This document shows positions 23,201 to 35,657 of a DNA stretch of 64,000 bases, piece after piece. Within the stretch, counting starts at the first letter, position 1, and each line of letters starts with the position of its first letter. Under the pieces are notes generated by a model, which was not told the origin of the DNA, searched no databases, and saw only the letters and a program-made list of their open reading frames with translations. Origin of the DNA: Helichrysum umbraculigerum. Its lineage: Eukaryota > Streptophyta > Magnoliopsida > Asterales > Asteraceae. Where the stretch lies: positions 68,421,837 through 68,485,836 of the forward strand of contig CATIUR010000004.1 in the NCBI GenBank assembly GCA_949592205.1, given 5' to 3'. A program made the translations under genes and the position numbers.

Positions 23201-24847
23201 TGATTCTTCTGGAGATGAATCGGCTGTAGTGGCTGATGCTATTTCTACTAGTTCTGTCTCATTCGAAAGCGTGTTCTTCTTTAACTCGTATTTGCAGGTA
23301 GATGATGAAGAAGTTGCATTATCCTCAGTGATGATGACATCATTGTTGTCGGTGAGTGCGAACTTCTGAAATTGAGCTTTAGAAGAAGTACTTATGGTGA
23401 TTTCTGGATTTGATTTCTCACAACCTTCAGATAGTTGTGGCAAAGTACCGGAATCCATCTCCTCGAAAGATTTGAGAATCTCAGCTACAGATGGAGATGA
23501 TTCGGGTATCGGAAAAAACTGATTTCTTCTTAAAAGTGGGATAGGGATGCCTTCGCCTAAAGGAACAGCAACAACGAAGATGTTCGTGGGAGAGTAGTTA
23601 GGCGGTGCTAAAGGATTCTTCATTTCAGGTAAGGGAAATAGCAGCTCTCCAGAAGGTGCTGGTTGGTCAGAGATAGCTGAGCAGAGTCCGATGTCGTCAG
23701 GGCAAAGTCTTCTTTTGGTGATGACAGTGCTGGAGAAGGGTTCGTTACTGCTGATTGCTAGAATCTCTTCCAAATGCTCGTCATATATTTCCTGCATGGC
23801 ATCCACAAGACCAAGATCTTCTCCCATAGGATGCTTCATCAACTTATCGATATTAAAGGTGACTTCCTCCGCTCCGACCCTCAGTTTTAAAGATTTTTCG
23901 TTTACATCTATCACAGCCTTGGCAGTGTTTAGGAAAGGTCTACCAAGGATGAGGGGAACGTGGGCATCTTCCTTGATATCCATAATGACGAAGTCAACTG
24001 GGAAGATAAATTTACCGACTCGGACCATTATATCTTCAGCAATTCCTCGGGGGAGTTTAACTGATCTATCAGCTAATTGGATGGTCATTCGAGTGGGTAG
24101 CAGTTCACCTAATCCTAGTTTCTTATAGAGAGAGTAAGGCATAAGATTGACACTAGCACCTAGGTCAGCTAAGGCGTTACTAACTTGGATGTTTTGAAGA
24201 AAACAGGGAATAGTGAAACGGCCAGTATCTCCTAGTTTAGGTGGAAGGCCATGTAACATGATTGCTGAGCATTCAGCATCTAAGGGTAAACTAACTATTT
24301 GTCTTAATTTTTCTTTATTTGAAATGAGTTCTTTGAAAAACTTAGCACAACTAGGCATCTCTACTAAAGCGTCTAATAGTCTAACGTTTAAGTGCAAGCT
24401 TTTAAACATTTCCAGATATTTCCCAAATTGTGCTTCCTGCCTCTCTTTCTTAAGCCTACCAGGGAAGGGTATCCTAGTTCGTGGAATGATTTCTGTGGCT
24501 TTAGGTGATACTAGATCTGGTGCATTGACCGGGGTGTCACTAGGCACTGGATCAGTGGTCGATTCAGAGATAGGAAGTTGATTTGAAGAATTATCTGAGG
24601 ACTTCTCATTTCTGGTTTCTTTACCTCCTCTAGTGATGACCATGATTCCTCCTTGGTTCTCAACTTTTAAAAATAGTTGTTTAAGACTAACTTCCAGGTT
24701 TTTGATCAAATCTTCTGATATTCTAAGTAAAGCATCAATTTTATCTTGAAAATCTATTACTTGTTTGTTTATGTTCATTTGTTCAACCATGAAATTAGTT
24801 AAAGTTTCATTATAGTGTTGTTGAGAATTCATGGGGGAAACTGGCAT
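20210..24847 (-). pseudogene. A2 protease-RT-RNase H-integrase polyprotein
   Basis: One frame of about 1545 codons with a single TAG at 22883-22885 just before RT. Protease DLGASVNLMP is near residue 227, followed by LILGRPFLNTA. RT has DYRKLNEATRKDHFPLPF and the catalytic FMDDFSVFG near 824. RNase H starts at MCDASDFAVGAVLG (970) and reaches AADHLSRLEN. Integrase has the zinc domain HHGPTGGHHG...CDACQ (about 1186), and the core acidic residues in GLDFMGP, SDRGTHF and GQAEVMNRA (about 1260, 1315, 1349). It ends in the GDKVLLFNSR C-terminal domain. All catalytic residues are visible, so only the TAG and the upstream frame break spoil it. The first Met shown is not necessarily the start, as Gag should read into it. 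Confidence 0.92.
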
Positions 24848-24884
24848 ATTAGAGGATAAAGGTTGCAGAAACTGAGTAGGTGGG

Positions 24885-25694
24885 TTATTGGTCGGCCGCT
24901 GAATGAAAGTTCGATTCAGGGTTTTTAACAGTAGTGACCAAAATTTCTTCCGTAGAAGATTGAAGATCCTTGAAGACTCTGGAGAGATTGTCCACTTGAG
25001 TTTGCAGAGCTTCCAAGGATAGGCTTGAAGTACTGGTTACTTCCTTAGCCGGTTCGCCAAACTCCCAGTCATGTTGATGCATCGCTATCGTCTCAACTAG
25101 CTCCCAGGCTTCTTCAGAAGTGTGTGACATGAAATTTCCTTGAGAAGCAGCATCGAGGGTTGACTTGTGCTGAGGAGTCAGACCATTGTAGAATATGCAG
25201 ATTAGGTTCGTCTTACCCATTTGATGATTCGGACATCTGTTAAGCATCTTCTTAAATCGTTCCCATGCTAGATATAATGATTCATTGGTTTCTTGTCGGA
25301 AACTAATGATGTCATCCTTGAGCTTGGTTTGCTTGGAAGGAGGGAAAAACTTAGCCATAAACTTAGTAGCCAACTCCTCCCATGTATGAATCGAATTGGG
25401 TTCGAGTTCATCAAACCAGGTTCGAGCACGCGAAGACAAAGAATAGGGAAAAAGATTTAGTCGGGAGACTTCTCTTGCAATCCCTAATTGCTCACAGGAA
25501 TCAGAAAGATTGATGAATCTATCCAAATGTGAATTTGGATCATCGAGCGGAAAACCGTGAAATTGGCAGAAGGTTTTGAGTAACTTGATAATGCTAGGCT
25601 TAATTTCAAAGTTTTCGTTGGGCAGCACGATAGGTCCTCCTCTTCCCTCCAGTAATGGTGTGCAGGTCGAGGCGAGAGTAATACGATTCGTCAT
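24885..25694 (-). CDS. A2 Gag
   Basis: 269 codons starting MTNRITLAS, 135 nt after the primer site. It has the Athila-type Gag core: FPYSLSSRARTWFDEL, then FFPPSKQTKLKDDI and AWERFKKMLNRCPNHQM, then a C-terminal coiled-coil-like stretch. It forms the particle. It ends at TAA 24885-24887 in a frame offset by one base from the downstream protease frame. The sequence just upstream of the protease Met is open in the other frame. A one-base indel around 24885-24905 is the simplest reading; a programmed frameshift cannot be excluded, but no slippery run is obvious. Confidence 0.85.
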   Translation of the reverse strand: MTNRITLASTCTPLLEGRGGPIVLPNENFEIKPSIIKLLKTFCQFHGFPLDDPNSHLDRFINLSDSCEQLGIAREVSRLNLFPYSLSSRARTWFDELEPNSIHTWEELATKFMAKFFPPSKQTKLKDDIISFRQETNESLYLAWERFKKMLNRCPNHQMGKTNLICIFYNGLTPQHKSTLDAASQGNFMSHTSEEAWELVETIAMHQHDWEFGEPAKEVTSTSSLSLEALQTQVDNLSRVFKDLQSSTEEILVTTVKNPESNFHSAADQ

Positions 25695-25829
25695 AGCTGA
25701 AGTTCGGGTTTGGTAGAAAAGAGAGTTTTGGAAAGGAAAGAACAGAAAAGGAACTTTCGGATGATGTTGATCTTCCGAAAGGATCGCTAAATAACTAAGA
25801 CAACTAAATTCCTAAATCGGTCGTTGTAG

Positions 25830-25847
25830 TCCCCGGCAGCGGCGCCA
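25830..25847 (-). other. A2 primer-binding site, tRNA-Asp type
   Basis: Plus strand TCCCCGGCAGCGGCGCCA; the minus strand matches the tRNA-Asp site used by Athila elements. Seven nt separate it from the LTR (25855). The leader 25695-25829 up to gag shows nothing further. Confidence 0.88.
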
Positions 25848-25854
25848 AAAGACT

Positions 25855-28038
25855 TGATGGGTGCCAAGAGGTCGGTTGCGATTTCACTCGCGTCGTTGCG
25901 GACCTTCCTCCGGGCACGGCCACCAGAGGGTTTTAAAATTTGTTTTGCTGGGCCTAAGTATACTAAAGCTATGGGTGAGTACAGCGATAGGTATGACCTA
26001 GGGTCGTTCTTCAAACTACAACGGGCATGGGATCTAGGACTTCAGTTATCTATGTGGATTTAGCTGTGGTTTAAAAGAGATTTTTGGTTTGTTTTGGTTT
26101 TAACTAACTACTAATTATCTAAAATTAAATTAAAATAAAGTAAAGTGGAGGGGAGGTGGCAACGAGAACTTATAGGTGAAGCGTGTTTACTATGATAATT
26201 ACTTATGCTATTTAGGGGTAGTTAATGGGATAAAGCCTTAGTTAAGATGACATCTATATTTCCTAATGAGCCATAACTCCTAGCCTATTATCTATCTAAC
26301 GTAGAGTTGTCCGCAATCAGATAAATAACATGTCACGTGGATAACAGTTATGGAATGTAAACTACACCGGAAGTTGTCCCAAATGTAGCAACCAATTTAA
26401 CCAACAACCATCCTCGAGTCTTGTTCCCCAATCTCGGACATTTGAGATATCCGAATCATGGCATGAATTGTTGAATAAACAAAAACATGAACAGGGGTTT
26501 CCTACCGGAACAAGTTGGGGTGATCTGGTCTAACGGTTGATTAAATTGTTCATCATTATTTCATATAAATCATTTTAACTATTCTATGCATGTTAAACTG
26601 GTGTATGCAATTGATAAATATTCGAAAACCTAATCATGTAACTAATCAGCATAACAGATACTAGCATGCAAACCCTAAGCAACAATCAAACAAGAACATG
26701 CAGTAAGGCAGCATAGCAGGGATCAATTATGCAGAGTGACGGGGTACATGGTTAAGTCACAAGTGTCCCGAAAGTTCTCTCAAAGACACTTGTTAAATGA
26801 CTTGAATCTAATCTATCTCTAATCCTATGCTCCGTGTCTCCCTCCGGTGATATTTCAACCAGGAGAACACCGGCCATGTCGAGTTCAACGATCATCATAC
26901 ACAGAATAATTAGCGGCATACAACTAGCAATTGGTCAAGCCTAGAAGGATGTTACTAACCACAGCATAAGTTGGATAGATAAACATTTGAGATTCAATTC
27001 ATAGATTCAAATATATTTCAACAGCATACGGATAGAGTAACAGCATGATTTAAGTATAACTACCCTAGCATGGCAACTATCATAGCAAACACAGATTTGT
27101 CTAGCTAAGCATGGCAATAATCCTAGCAAGTAATTCTAAACAAGCATAGCAACAGCACAACATTATTTAAAATAACAAGATAGAGATTATAATAAAACCT
27201 GACAAAGCGTTATTACAAATCGTGCGACACCGCAGCCTCGGAGCACCTCCGTTACAAGTAAGCTACTAATCTACTAGCTTAACTAACCTAATTAACTAAC
27301 TAACTATTTTAGAGAGAGAGTAGTGAGAGAAAGAAAGAAAGAATGAGAAAACATGATGTGAAAATGATGAAATGAGGCTTCTATATATAGAGATCGCACA
27401 ACCGTATCCGTAGACCGTATCCAAATCTTCAAATGCACAACCGTATTGCAAACCCGAATAAAAACCTGATTTTTATCGCCCAAACGCACGATACGGTTGA
27501 GCTAGGGCAAATACGGGAGAACTGGAGTGTATACGGTTGAGCATAGGGTGAATACGGGAGAACACAGACCGTATACGGTTGTGCTAGGCCGTATACGGTC
27601 TAGCTAAGCCGTATACGGTCTGTGCTAGGCCGTATACGGTCTAGTTTGGCCGTATACGGTCTAGCTCTCCCGTATCTTGATTCTTCGGTTCTTCGTTTCT
27701 TCGTTCGGGCGTAACTTCTTCGTCGTTTATCCGTTTTGAGTGATTCTCGCGCTCACGGTTTCGTAATTTCCTAACGAAGAAAATGACATAAGTTAGAGGT
27801 CATAATTCCAAGTATAGCTTAATTTGTGCTTAAATGCGTGAACGGAAGATTCGTTAACCGTTTGTGCTCTATTTTACTCGTTTTTAGGTCTTTTTGGTTG
27901 AATCTTGAAACATCGTCTATATTTTAGCCCTAATGATGAAATGTGACATTTAAGTTCATTTTTAAGTGTTTTCATTAATAATTGGGCTAAAATGGTGAGA
28001 TAATGGCACACAAAAACATGACTTTTTGCGTGTTATCA
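25855..28038 (-). repeat. A2 right LTR (5')
   Basis: 2184 bp, partner of 16072-18257, followed by the GTACT duplication at 28039-28043. Palindrome array at about 27490-27675 upstream of TATA (about 27384-27392). Confidence 0.92.
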
Positions 28039-28043
28039 GTACT

Positions 28044-28542
28044 TTGTTAAGAACTTATCTTCCATTTCCGCCCATGAGGAGATAGAGTTGGTTTCTAATT
28101 CCTCGAACCAAGTCTGTGCGTGATGAGAAAGAGAGTATGGGAACAGATATAAGCAGATTGTATCTTGCTCAACCCCATTTTGCTTGAAAGAGTCGGATAG
28201 AGTGAAAAAATTATTGAGGTGGGAGTAGGGTTCATCGTTCGGTAGTCCGTTGAATTGGCAGCGATTCAGGATCAGCTGCACTACATCGTGCTTGAGTTCG
28301 AATGATGCTCCCTCAGTCTTCGGGTAGCGTATGGGTCCTCCTCGAACTTCTATCGAGGGTTTGTTGTAATCGGCGAGAGTGATGCGTGCGGTGGTTGTAG
28401 GATTGTGGGAAGATGATCGCTTTTCTTGCCGGATGGGTAGGATGTCGTCTTCGGGATACGGGAAAGGAAGGGTTGAAAGAATTTTTAGGGGTTTAAGAAG
28501 AGAGAACCATCCTAAAGGATCACTAGAAAGAAAGTTCATCAT
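28044..28542 (-). pseudogene. D1 internal 1 Gag N-terminal part
   Basis: Upstream half of the gag cut by A2. I start it at the tandem Met at 28540-28542 (MMNFLSSDPLGW), 26 nt after the primer site. The longer frame to 28602 begins inside the LTR and translates the primer site (FGAAAGE), so it is not a likely start. It carries RITLADYNKPSIEVRGGPIRYP and FPYSLSHHAQTWFEELE, the same core as A2 Gag. The frame is open to the insertion point and resumes at 16071. Confidence 0.8.
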
Positions 28543-28567
28543 GACGCCTCTGAGTCTTACAGTTGAT

Positions 28568-28585
28568 TCCCCGGCAGCGGCGCCA
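28568..28585 (-). other. D1 internal 1 primer-binding site
   Basis: TCCCCGGCAGCGGCGCCA on the plus strand, tRNA-Asp type, six nt from the middle LTR (28592). Same as A2. Confidence 0.88.
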
Positions 28586-28591
28586 AAAACT

Positions 28592-30995
28592 TGACGCGCC
28601 ACCAGCGGTCGGTTAGGAATTAACCTATCGTTGCACCGACTACTGGCGACGTGTCAGTGGAGTTTTAAATTTGTAAAATGCTGGGGCCTAAGTTTACTAG
28701 TGCTATGTCACCTAAAGATGTATAGCATCAAGTATGACCTAGGGTCGTTCTTCAAAACCAACGGTATTGTGAAACAGAGAAATCAAGATGTCCGAATCTA
28801 GCTAGTGAAGGTTGTTTTGAAAGCAGTTGGAGGTTTGTTTTTGTTTGTTTTCTAATTTATACTAATAATTAAACTACGCAATAAAATAAAATAAAGGGAT
28901 ATCAGTCAGGATAGAGGGGGTGTTTGTTGTGACTTCGTTAGCCTTTCATTAGGATGATGTTTTAGTTTAAGTTATGAAAACGTCTTTCTAAAGATTTGTA
29001 TTTTATTTGTCTTAAGTATTTGTGGTGTAAGCACTAGCACCCTACTGATTGATTGCTCAATCAGTATGTCACTGAGTAACTAGGCTATCGTGATTCTGAT
29101 CGGAGGAGGCTGCTCAACTCTCAACACTGCCCTGTTACAGAACAGTGACCCTTTTCTGGAATACGGAGATTCCTGGGTGCATGCATAAAGTAACAGACCC
29201 ACTAACGGTCCGACCGTTCTTAACACCACAGTGATACTCAATTGAATAAAACATTTAGGTTTAAGACTTGGTTGGTGTTTGATTACTTTCCATCAATGGT
29301 TTTGTAGAATCCAGGGGTGATAGACAAATTTGGAATACTAGATGATTCCTCGTCTTCCTTTCTGGATTCATAAACTGAGTTTGTATTTCAGATTAGAGAT
29401 TCCCCATTTATGATTTAAACCAGCCCTCACTTGTATTTAACCAATAAATCCCTAGTTTATTCACAGTGTACAATACTTGTTTAAAACAACATTTCCACGA
29501 CTTCAAAACCAGACCATGTTATTTGAACACAGATATTTAATCAGAAGTTTATTCACGGTGTTCAATACGTATAAAGTATTTCCACAGATCCAAAACCAAA
29601 ACACAGATAATTAATTACCCCCGATATGACGTCTTATCAAAAGGTTTTAACCACGTTTATTGGTGGAAAGGCGTTAGTTGAATATGCGGTTTAAAATCAT
29701 AGATGGAACGCGTAATCAAAGCACCGAGTTTTCATTTATAATATAATAGTTGGGAACATTAATCCACAACAGATTGTGCCCACGACTTTCATAGCTTCCA
29801 CGTTCCGTACTCCACACATTAGTGATGTTTCCGGCGCTATACAAATGAAATCCGTATAACGTTACTTCCGTTGTTTCATAATGACATCATCCCAATTAAC
29901 GACTACTACATCACAACAAACACACAATATAACTACTCACTACGCATAATAACAGGTCCTAAATCTAGCAAAATAACAATAGCAATCATCATTATAACAG
30001 ATAAGGAAAGAAGTAACCGTTAATAAAGCGTAGATTGAATAAACGTTAGAGAGAGAGTACAAGCAGAACCTCCGTAATATCTTCAACAATATTACAAATA
30101 AGCCCCTGAACTATTCCCTACGCTATTACAAAAGTAGTCCCTCCGTTAATCCCAGTTAAATATTAACTGAGAACTAACTGATGCTAACCCTAATTCTAGA
30201 GAGAGAAAAAGAAGAGAGAGAGAGAGTAGAGAGAGAGAGAGAGTGTGTGAGAGAGAAAGTGGAAGAGAGAAATGAGGTGAAGGTGTGTGAAAATGTGGAG
30301 GAGGTGACCCGTATTTATAGGTGAAGTCCCAAATCAGCCGTACAAGCGAAACAGCACAGCGTACAAGTGAACGAAGCACGAACAAAGACCAATTGGGGTT
30401 AGGAGGGCCGTATACGGGGTAGGTGGGGCCATATACGGTACTGTAGCTGCCATATACGGTACTGTAGAGGCCGTATACGGTCTCCAGGACCATATACGGG
30501 GTCCGTCGGTCTTCGTTCGTTGCTTAAAACACCCGTATCTCCTTCGTTATGCGTCCTTTTGACCTGATTCTTGTGCTCACACTTTCGTAATTCTGTTACG
30601 CTTCTAATGGCACCAATTTCACAGAAATTGGATTTTTATAGCTCAGGCATAGACGGAAAGACTTTTAACGATCTGTAGAAGTCGTATCTCCTCCGTTCTT
30701 CACCCAATTTGCATGATTCTTGATTCTCCCGTCTCGTTTTTACCTGTTACAACATACCATAAGGTTAGAATATGTTTATCATAAGGTAAATGAGGGTGTG
30801 AGAATTGGTTGTTGTTTATTCGCTCTGTTTTGCTCGTTATTTGGGCGTTTTTAGTGATTTTTGTAGCAACGCCTATATTTGGAGCACTTTAATGAATTTT
30901 AGTAAATAATGATTGTTTTGAAATGTTTTCACTAAAGATGTGCCCAAAAAGTGTGGAATATTGTACTTAAAAACATGACTTTTTACGTCACATCA
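28592..30995 (-). repeat. D1 middle LTR, shared by both units
   Basis: 2404 bp. It acts as 5' LTR of internal 1 and 3' LTR of internal 2: a primer site on its left and a polypurine tract on its right (30996-31012). There is no target duplication at either side. The palindrome array 30408-30499 has three CCATATACGG variants. Confidence 0.88.
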
Positions 30996-33330
30996 AGTTA
31001 TCCCACACTTAGATGTTGCTTGTCCTCAAGCAACACTCAGTCTTTGAAAACATTTTAGAGCGAGTCAAGACATTTTTAAAAGTTACCACTTCTAGATACA
31101 AGTAAGATAATTACAAGAATATAGGGAAGATAAGATAATCCTTTCAGAAATAAGAAAAGATTCTCTTAGGCATACTTCCAAATCTCATGATCTTGGAGTA
31201 CACATGACTAGGCGATCTCACTAAAGGTGGTTACTCAATTCACTCAAAGTGTATCGGGTTTCCTAGCAATCTAGAACAAATGAAATCGCTCAAATAGCCA
31301 GTCATGCAGCACTCATCGTCATAGGGTTGATCGAGAATCGGATCTCCACCACTTAGGTGAGGACGGTGCTAATTATCCCAAGACATTCATGAGGGTTGTA
31401 GTGTTTGGTGAAGGTTGAAGGGTATGGAAAGTGGTATATTTGGGTTGTACGGGTTTTGCTTATCTTAAAACTACTGAGATCGAGAAAAACTTTATTTAGA
31501 ACGAAAAGGAGATAGCTGTTTGTCTTCTATCAGATTCTTCTTGCGAGGGTGATACTTCGAAGGACTTTGTAGCTTTATTCTTGCGGAACTATTTTTTTCT
31601 TTTCTTTTCTTCTTTTTCTTCTTTTTTCAATTTTCGTTTTCTGCATTTTCTATTTTTTTTTTCTTCTTAGAACTTCTTTGCCAAAGAATTTCCAAGGATA
31701 TTTTCTTTTGATTCTTTCAGAAATCATTTTCAGAACTGTGATCTTTGATCTTGAACTTCCAGTCCTTTTGCGGTGCCAATTTTTCGCACCTTTTAGAGAT
31801 ATATATCTTTTAGAGAACACGAAAGAGGAAGACTTGGGAGCATAATTGAAACGGATGTCCTAAAAGATGTTTTTCACAACCTCATAAATTCTAAGATAAG
31901 TTTGGGGATATTTTTGAGAAGTAGGGTTTAAAGATGAGGGTTTTATGAAATGAAAGGTTTAGGCTCAACAGGGTTTACTAGGCGGATCATCGATACTAAA
32001 AATGAGTATCGGAAGGGTTTTTGGCTTCAAGAGATATGAGAAAAGAGGTTTAAATCCTCGGGAATATCAAGGACATCTAATTGCACCTATACCACGTACG
32101 GTACACACCAATGTGGTCTCGAAGCGTATGTCAAGAGCAAGTTCTAATTCAGAGATACATGCATCGGCACACACAAGAAATGAATAGTGAAGCATTAAAG
32201 ATGAATGCTTTTAGGCTCAAGATACCTCACTGCAAATAGGGTTGTATGTGCTTTGTCATGCTTCCTATTAGATTATCATTTCTTGCTTAAGAAATTTCTA
32301 CCTTATTTTCCCTAGATTCCGAAATATATTACTCATATTTGAAAATAGCTCTTCTCAAAAGATATTATGACTCAAAATTAGCAGAGTTAATCAGGTGATT
32401 AGGCTCATACTTTTTAATTTTCTTGAAAATTTTTAAAAAATTTGAGGAACATTTTCTGAATTTGCTACTTCGGACATTAAAAATCATAAAAACTAACCAA
32501 GGTATTCTATACCTGCTATCCCACACTTAGAGGAACATTGTCCCTAATGTTCTCTTGAGTTGAGATTTACTTGAAGCAAAATCCCACACTTAGAGTTTGA
32601 ACATGTAAGAAAATGTTTCTCAAGTGTTTGTTTTGGGCTGGAATCCCACACTTAGTGATAAGCTTAGGATAGAGTATAGATTACATAACAAACTTAACAA
32701 AGCAAATAATATACAGAATTATAATCAAAAGAGAGTAAAGGGTTAAGACACTCCCCAGATAGCGAGCTGCAATGAAGCAGAAAGTCTGAATTTGTTGAAA
32801 AGAGATATTGTCAAGATCCTTTTCTGCACCCATGAAGATCGGCTCGGCTTCAAGCGTCTTGCCATTGGTTTCATTCATTCATCATTCTCTTGTGAATTAA
32901 TCTCGTAAGTGTGAACACGTTGGTCGTACCCTTTTTACAAACTCAATATTTTTGCAAATGAAAAGAGAAATCACTGTCTCAGAAGTTGAAAAGATGTTTT
33001 CTACTACAAATCAGTTTTATAAAACATGTGTTTTTAAACGAGTTCGAGCATAATGCATGCAAGTAGTATGCAAGTACCTCAAATGCTCGAAACACATGAA
33101 TTATCAGTTTTTCAAAGTGATTTCCTGTTTTCTGAGATGAGTGGTTTATTTGCAAATGAGTTGTAATATCAGAAGGTTTTTATAAATCATTTGGGTACGA
33201 CCAAGTGTGAAAGATAGTCGGAGATCTTCTTCACTTATTGACACGTTTCTCTCTACACGTCTTATTCCACGGGTTGCCTCCCGAGAAGCGCTGCTGTTAG
33301 AGTCGAGAGCTCGACTTTACACCTCCGAGA
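30996..33330 (-). other. D1 internal 2, 3' non-coding region
   Basis: Near-copy of 10786-13132, with the same order of motifs: hairpin 33302-33315, GGGAGGCAACCCG motif 33270-33292, CCCACACTTAG copies about 32518-32660 and purine-rich sense tract about 31590-31670. No credible ORF. Confidence 0.7.
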
Positions 33331-33471
33331 TTAGGTGTCCGGGAAGGAGCTCCCAGGGCAAGTGATAGTGACATTATGTGCCCTGGGTTGTGGGAAAGAG
33401 TATCGCGGAGTATAGATCCTTTGAAAGTGGCAGGCCATGGTTGAGATTAGATCTAGTGGTTCCATGGTATC
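33331..33471 (-). pseudogene. D1 internal 2 ORFX, C-terminal remnant
   Basis: The last 46 or so codons of ORFX, cut off by K4. They match 13133-13273 (PRAHN..., stop TAA at 33331-33333). The GTATC at 33467-33471 is the K4 target duplication. The other part is 56508-57629. Confidence 0.8.
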
Positions 33472-34899
33472 TGATGCGTGTGAAAGCGTCTAGTTTATTA
33501 ATTTATAAAATGGAAATACCTTATATATACTTCTCACACAACCAGGCAAGAATACCCGATCGAATGTTAGTATAGACTTGGTAAGTCCGAGTCGAACACG
33601 AGGAACAGATGTCAATATTAAATAAATTGGAAAATAATACAAATAATTAAAACAGTAAATTTTGGGGGGCGTTTTAGTTCCGATCGAACAATTGACTAAC
33701 AATTATGAAAAGTGATTGATTAAATAAAACTTAAAAGAAAATAATTAATAAACAATTAATCAAATAAAATTACTTGATTCAAATGATAGAAGAATCTGGT
33801 TATCAACTTCAAACAAAAACCATTCGACCAGAGACGATTAGAGGGGGGTTTTCCCCCATTTCAGAGCACTTTTGAAGGTAGAAACGAAGAGGAATCGAAG
33901 CCCTTTCAATTGTTCAACCATTCTTTCGGTTTTTCGGTTAGAATACTTTAATCCTTTTCATTTGATTATGATTTCGGTTATGTTTATGGATCTGATTTTC
34001 TGTAAGAATATGATTGGCTAGATTTCTATTGCATTTGTTTAGATGATGATACTTAGATGACGGTTTGATTATTGAATTGCGAAGTATGTTGAATTTTATG
34101 AATGTCTATGTGTTTACTTGTTGATCCATGGTTATTAATTGATTATCCATAGTTACCTAGCGTGGTTTTCTATTAATTTGAGATTGATTTCCTTGTTAGT
34201 AGAGAATTATTGATGATTGTTGATTTATATTGATAATTATTGCTAGATAAATTGAGTTTGATAGGCTGGGGTAAATAATTATGAGTAATTGTTAATTAAC
34301 ATGATAACTGCAAATAAGTTATAGATTTGTCGATTCAAGTCGCGAAAGTAAATCACATAGACGGCGTAGGTTTAATTTAGAACATAATTCGGTGGACAAC
34401 GTTAAATTGAACTGTTAGCGTGTTGAAAACAACCTATGTGTCTTTCTTAATTGTGTTAGATTAATCTACCTCGGAAAGGGGATTATCTTAATAGTTATAT
34501 CGCAATAAAATCCATGTTCTAGCAATTCAATAAAGTGATAACCAGATTCTAAGAAAAGTAGTCTAAGCAAATGCATTTCTTCTATCATTTGAATCAAGTA
34601 ATTTTATTTGATTAATTGTTTATTAATTATTTTCTTTTAAGTTTTATTTAATCAATCACTTTTCATAATTGTTAGTCAATTGTTCGATCGGAACTAAAAC
34701 GCCCCCCAAAATTTACTGTTTTAATTATTTGTATTATTTTCCAATTTATTTAATATTGACATCCGTTCCTCGTGTTCGACTCGGACTTACCAAGTCTATA
34801 CTAACATTCGATCGGGTATTCTTGCCTGGTTGTGTGAGAAGTATATATAAGGTATTTCCATTTTATAAATTAATAAACTAGACGCTTTCACACGCATCA
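33472..34899 (+). repeat. K4 left LTR with inverted U5 arm
   Basis: 33472-33794 is the reverse complement of 34577-34899, with one mismatch seen by eye. Between them 33805-34576 is plus-oriented LTR core, nearly identical to 54870-55620. The junction holds a 10-bp piece (33795-33804) that is itself the complement of LTR sequence near 34545. The U3 part expected at the left of a normal LTR is missing and replaced by the inverted U5 arm. Its right end CGCATCA directly precedes a primer site. Confidence 0.85.
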
Positions 34900-34905
34900 A
34901 GTTTT

Positions 34906-34923
34906 CGGCGCCGCTGCCGGGGA
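34906..34923 (+). other. K4 primer-binding site, tRNA-Asp type
   Basis: CGGCGCCGCTGCCGGGGA, like the D1 and A2 sites but with C at the first position where they have T. Six nt after the LTR end, so the internal part reads on the plus strand. Confidence 0.85.
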
Positions 34924-35111
34924 AAAGCGGTTGTGATTATTTAAATAGGAGTTATTAATTTGTAAACTTTGATTTTTAAAATAATTTTATTAAACGAATA
35001 ATTTTGTAAAGTTGTTTAAAGTAAATTAAGTAATTTTGTAACAAGTTTTCATTAATTTATTGGTTGAAACTAATTATCCTTTAATTGGTTAAACTTTTGG
35101 GGTTTTAGTTT

Positions 35112-35143
35112 CAACCGGCGGATGGGAATCCGTCCGCCGGTTG
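35112..35143 (+). other. Strong hairpin in K4 leader
   Basis: Perfect 11-bp GC-rich stem CAACCGGCGGA / TCCGCCGGTTG with a 10-nt loop, about 190 nt after the primer site in an AT-rich leader. The position would suit a packaging or dimer signal; function is inferred from position only. Confidence 0.6.
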
Positions 35144-35260
35144 GAGTTCCATTTATTTTAAGGTTGTACATGTTATTTAATTTTTGTTTATTATGTGTGA
35201 ACTAACTTGTTTTTCGTTAGTGGTGTTTTGTATTTTCAGATTTATTTTTATTTAGGTTGT

Positions 35261-35657
35261 TGTGAAAACATAATATCGTTTAAGCTCGAGACTTTTTAGG
35301 TCTTTGATCTAGAATTAACAAACAATGATAATAATGATAACAAAGATGATAATTGCAGCGGAATAATAAGAACAACATCAATGTTATCAATGGCCAAATC
35401 CCTAATCTTATTATTAAACAATAATAAAGACGGATACACTTTTGCATCGGGGTTACAAAGAACCTTAGGGATAATTACTTTAGACGTCTACATATTTTTG
35501 TGCACACCAAAAACTACCTCCCTACATCTCTTTATATACTAGAGATATTAGGGTTACAAAGAAATCATTAAGGTACAAGGAAACTAATTTAAACAATCTT
35601 CACTTTTAGTCCCTCGTCTTTAATTATTTTGTATCATCAAATTAAAATATCCTAACA
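35261..35657 (-). repeat. C6 left LTR (3')
   Basis: 397 bp, ends TG...CA; minus-strand start TGTTAGGATATTTT. Preceded in sense by the purine-rich AATAGGTGAAGAT. Confidence 0.92.

Larger units (their letters stand above)
16072..28038 (-). mobile_element. A2: Athila-type Ty3/gypsy element with full gag-pol
   Basis: An 11,967-bp minus-strand element flanked by GTACT (16067-16071 and 28039-28043). The uninterrupted D1 sequence at the same site in internal 2 (about 59305) confirms the insertion. LTRs are 16072-18257 and 25855-28038. The internal part has a tRNA-Asp primer site, gag, protease-RT-RNase H-integrase and a 1.95-kb 3' region without an env-like ORF. By eye the LTRs differ by about five substitutions and one 2-bp indel, so insertion is recent. 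Three lesions are visible at most: a gag/pol frame break and one nonsense codon. It is the best local candidate for the class of element that could mobilise D1-like elements. Confidence 0.92.

Noticed and set aside
24885..24905. Programmed frameshift between A2 gag and pol
   Set aside because: No slippery heptamer or obvious following structure; a simple indel is more likely, and Athila relatives use one frame.
28543..28602. ORF extension beginning in the D1 LTR and reading through the primer site
   Set aside because: It translates LTR end and primer-binding site; the tandem Met at 28540 is a better start.
30146..30493. ORF with repeated VYG units
   Set aside because: Translation of the CCGTATACGG array and GA repeat in the D1 LTR; not protein-like.
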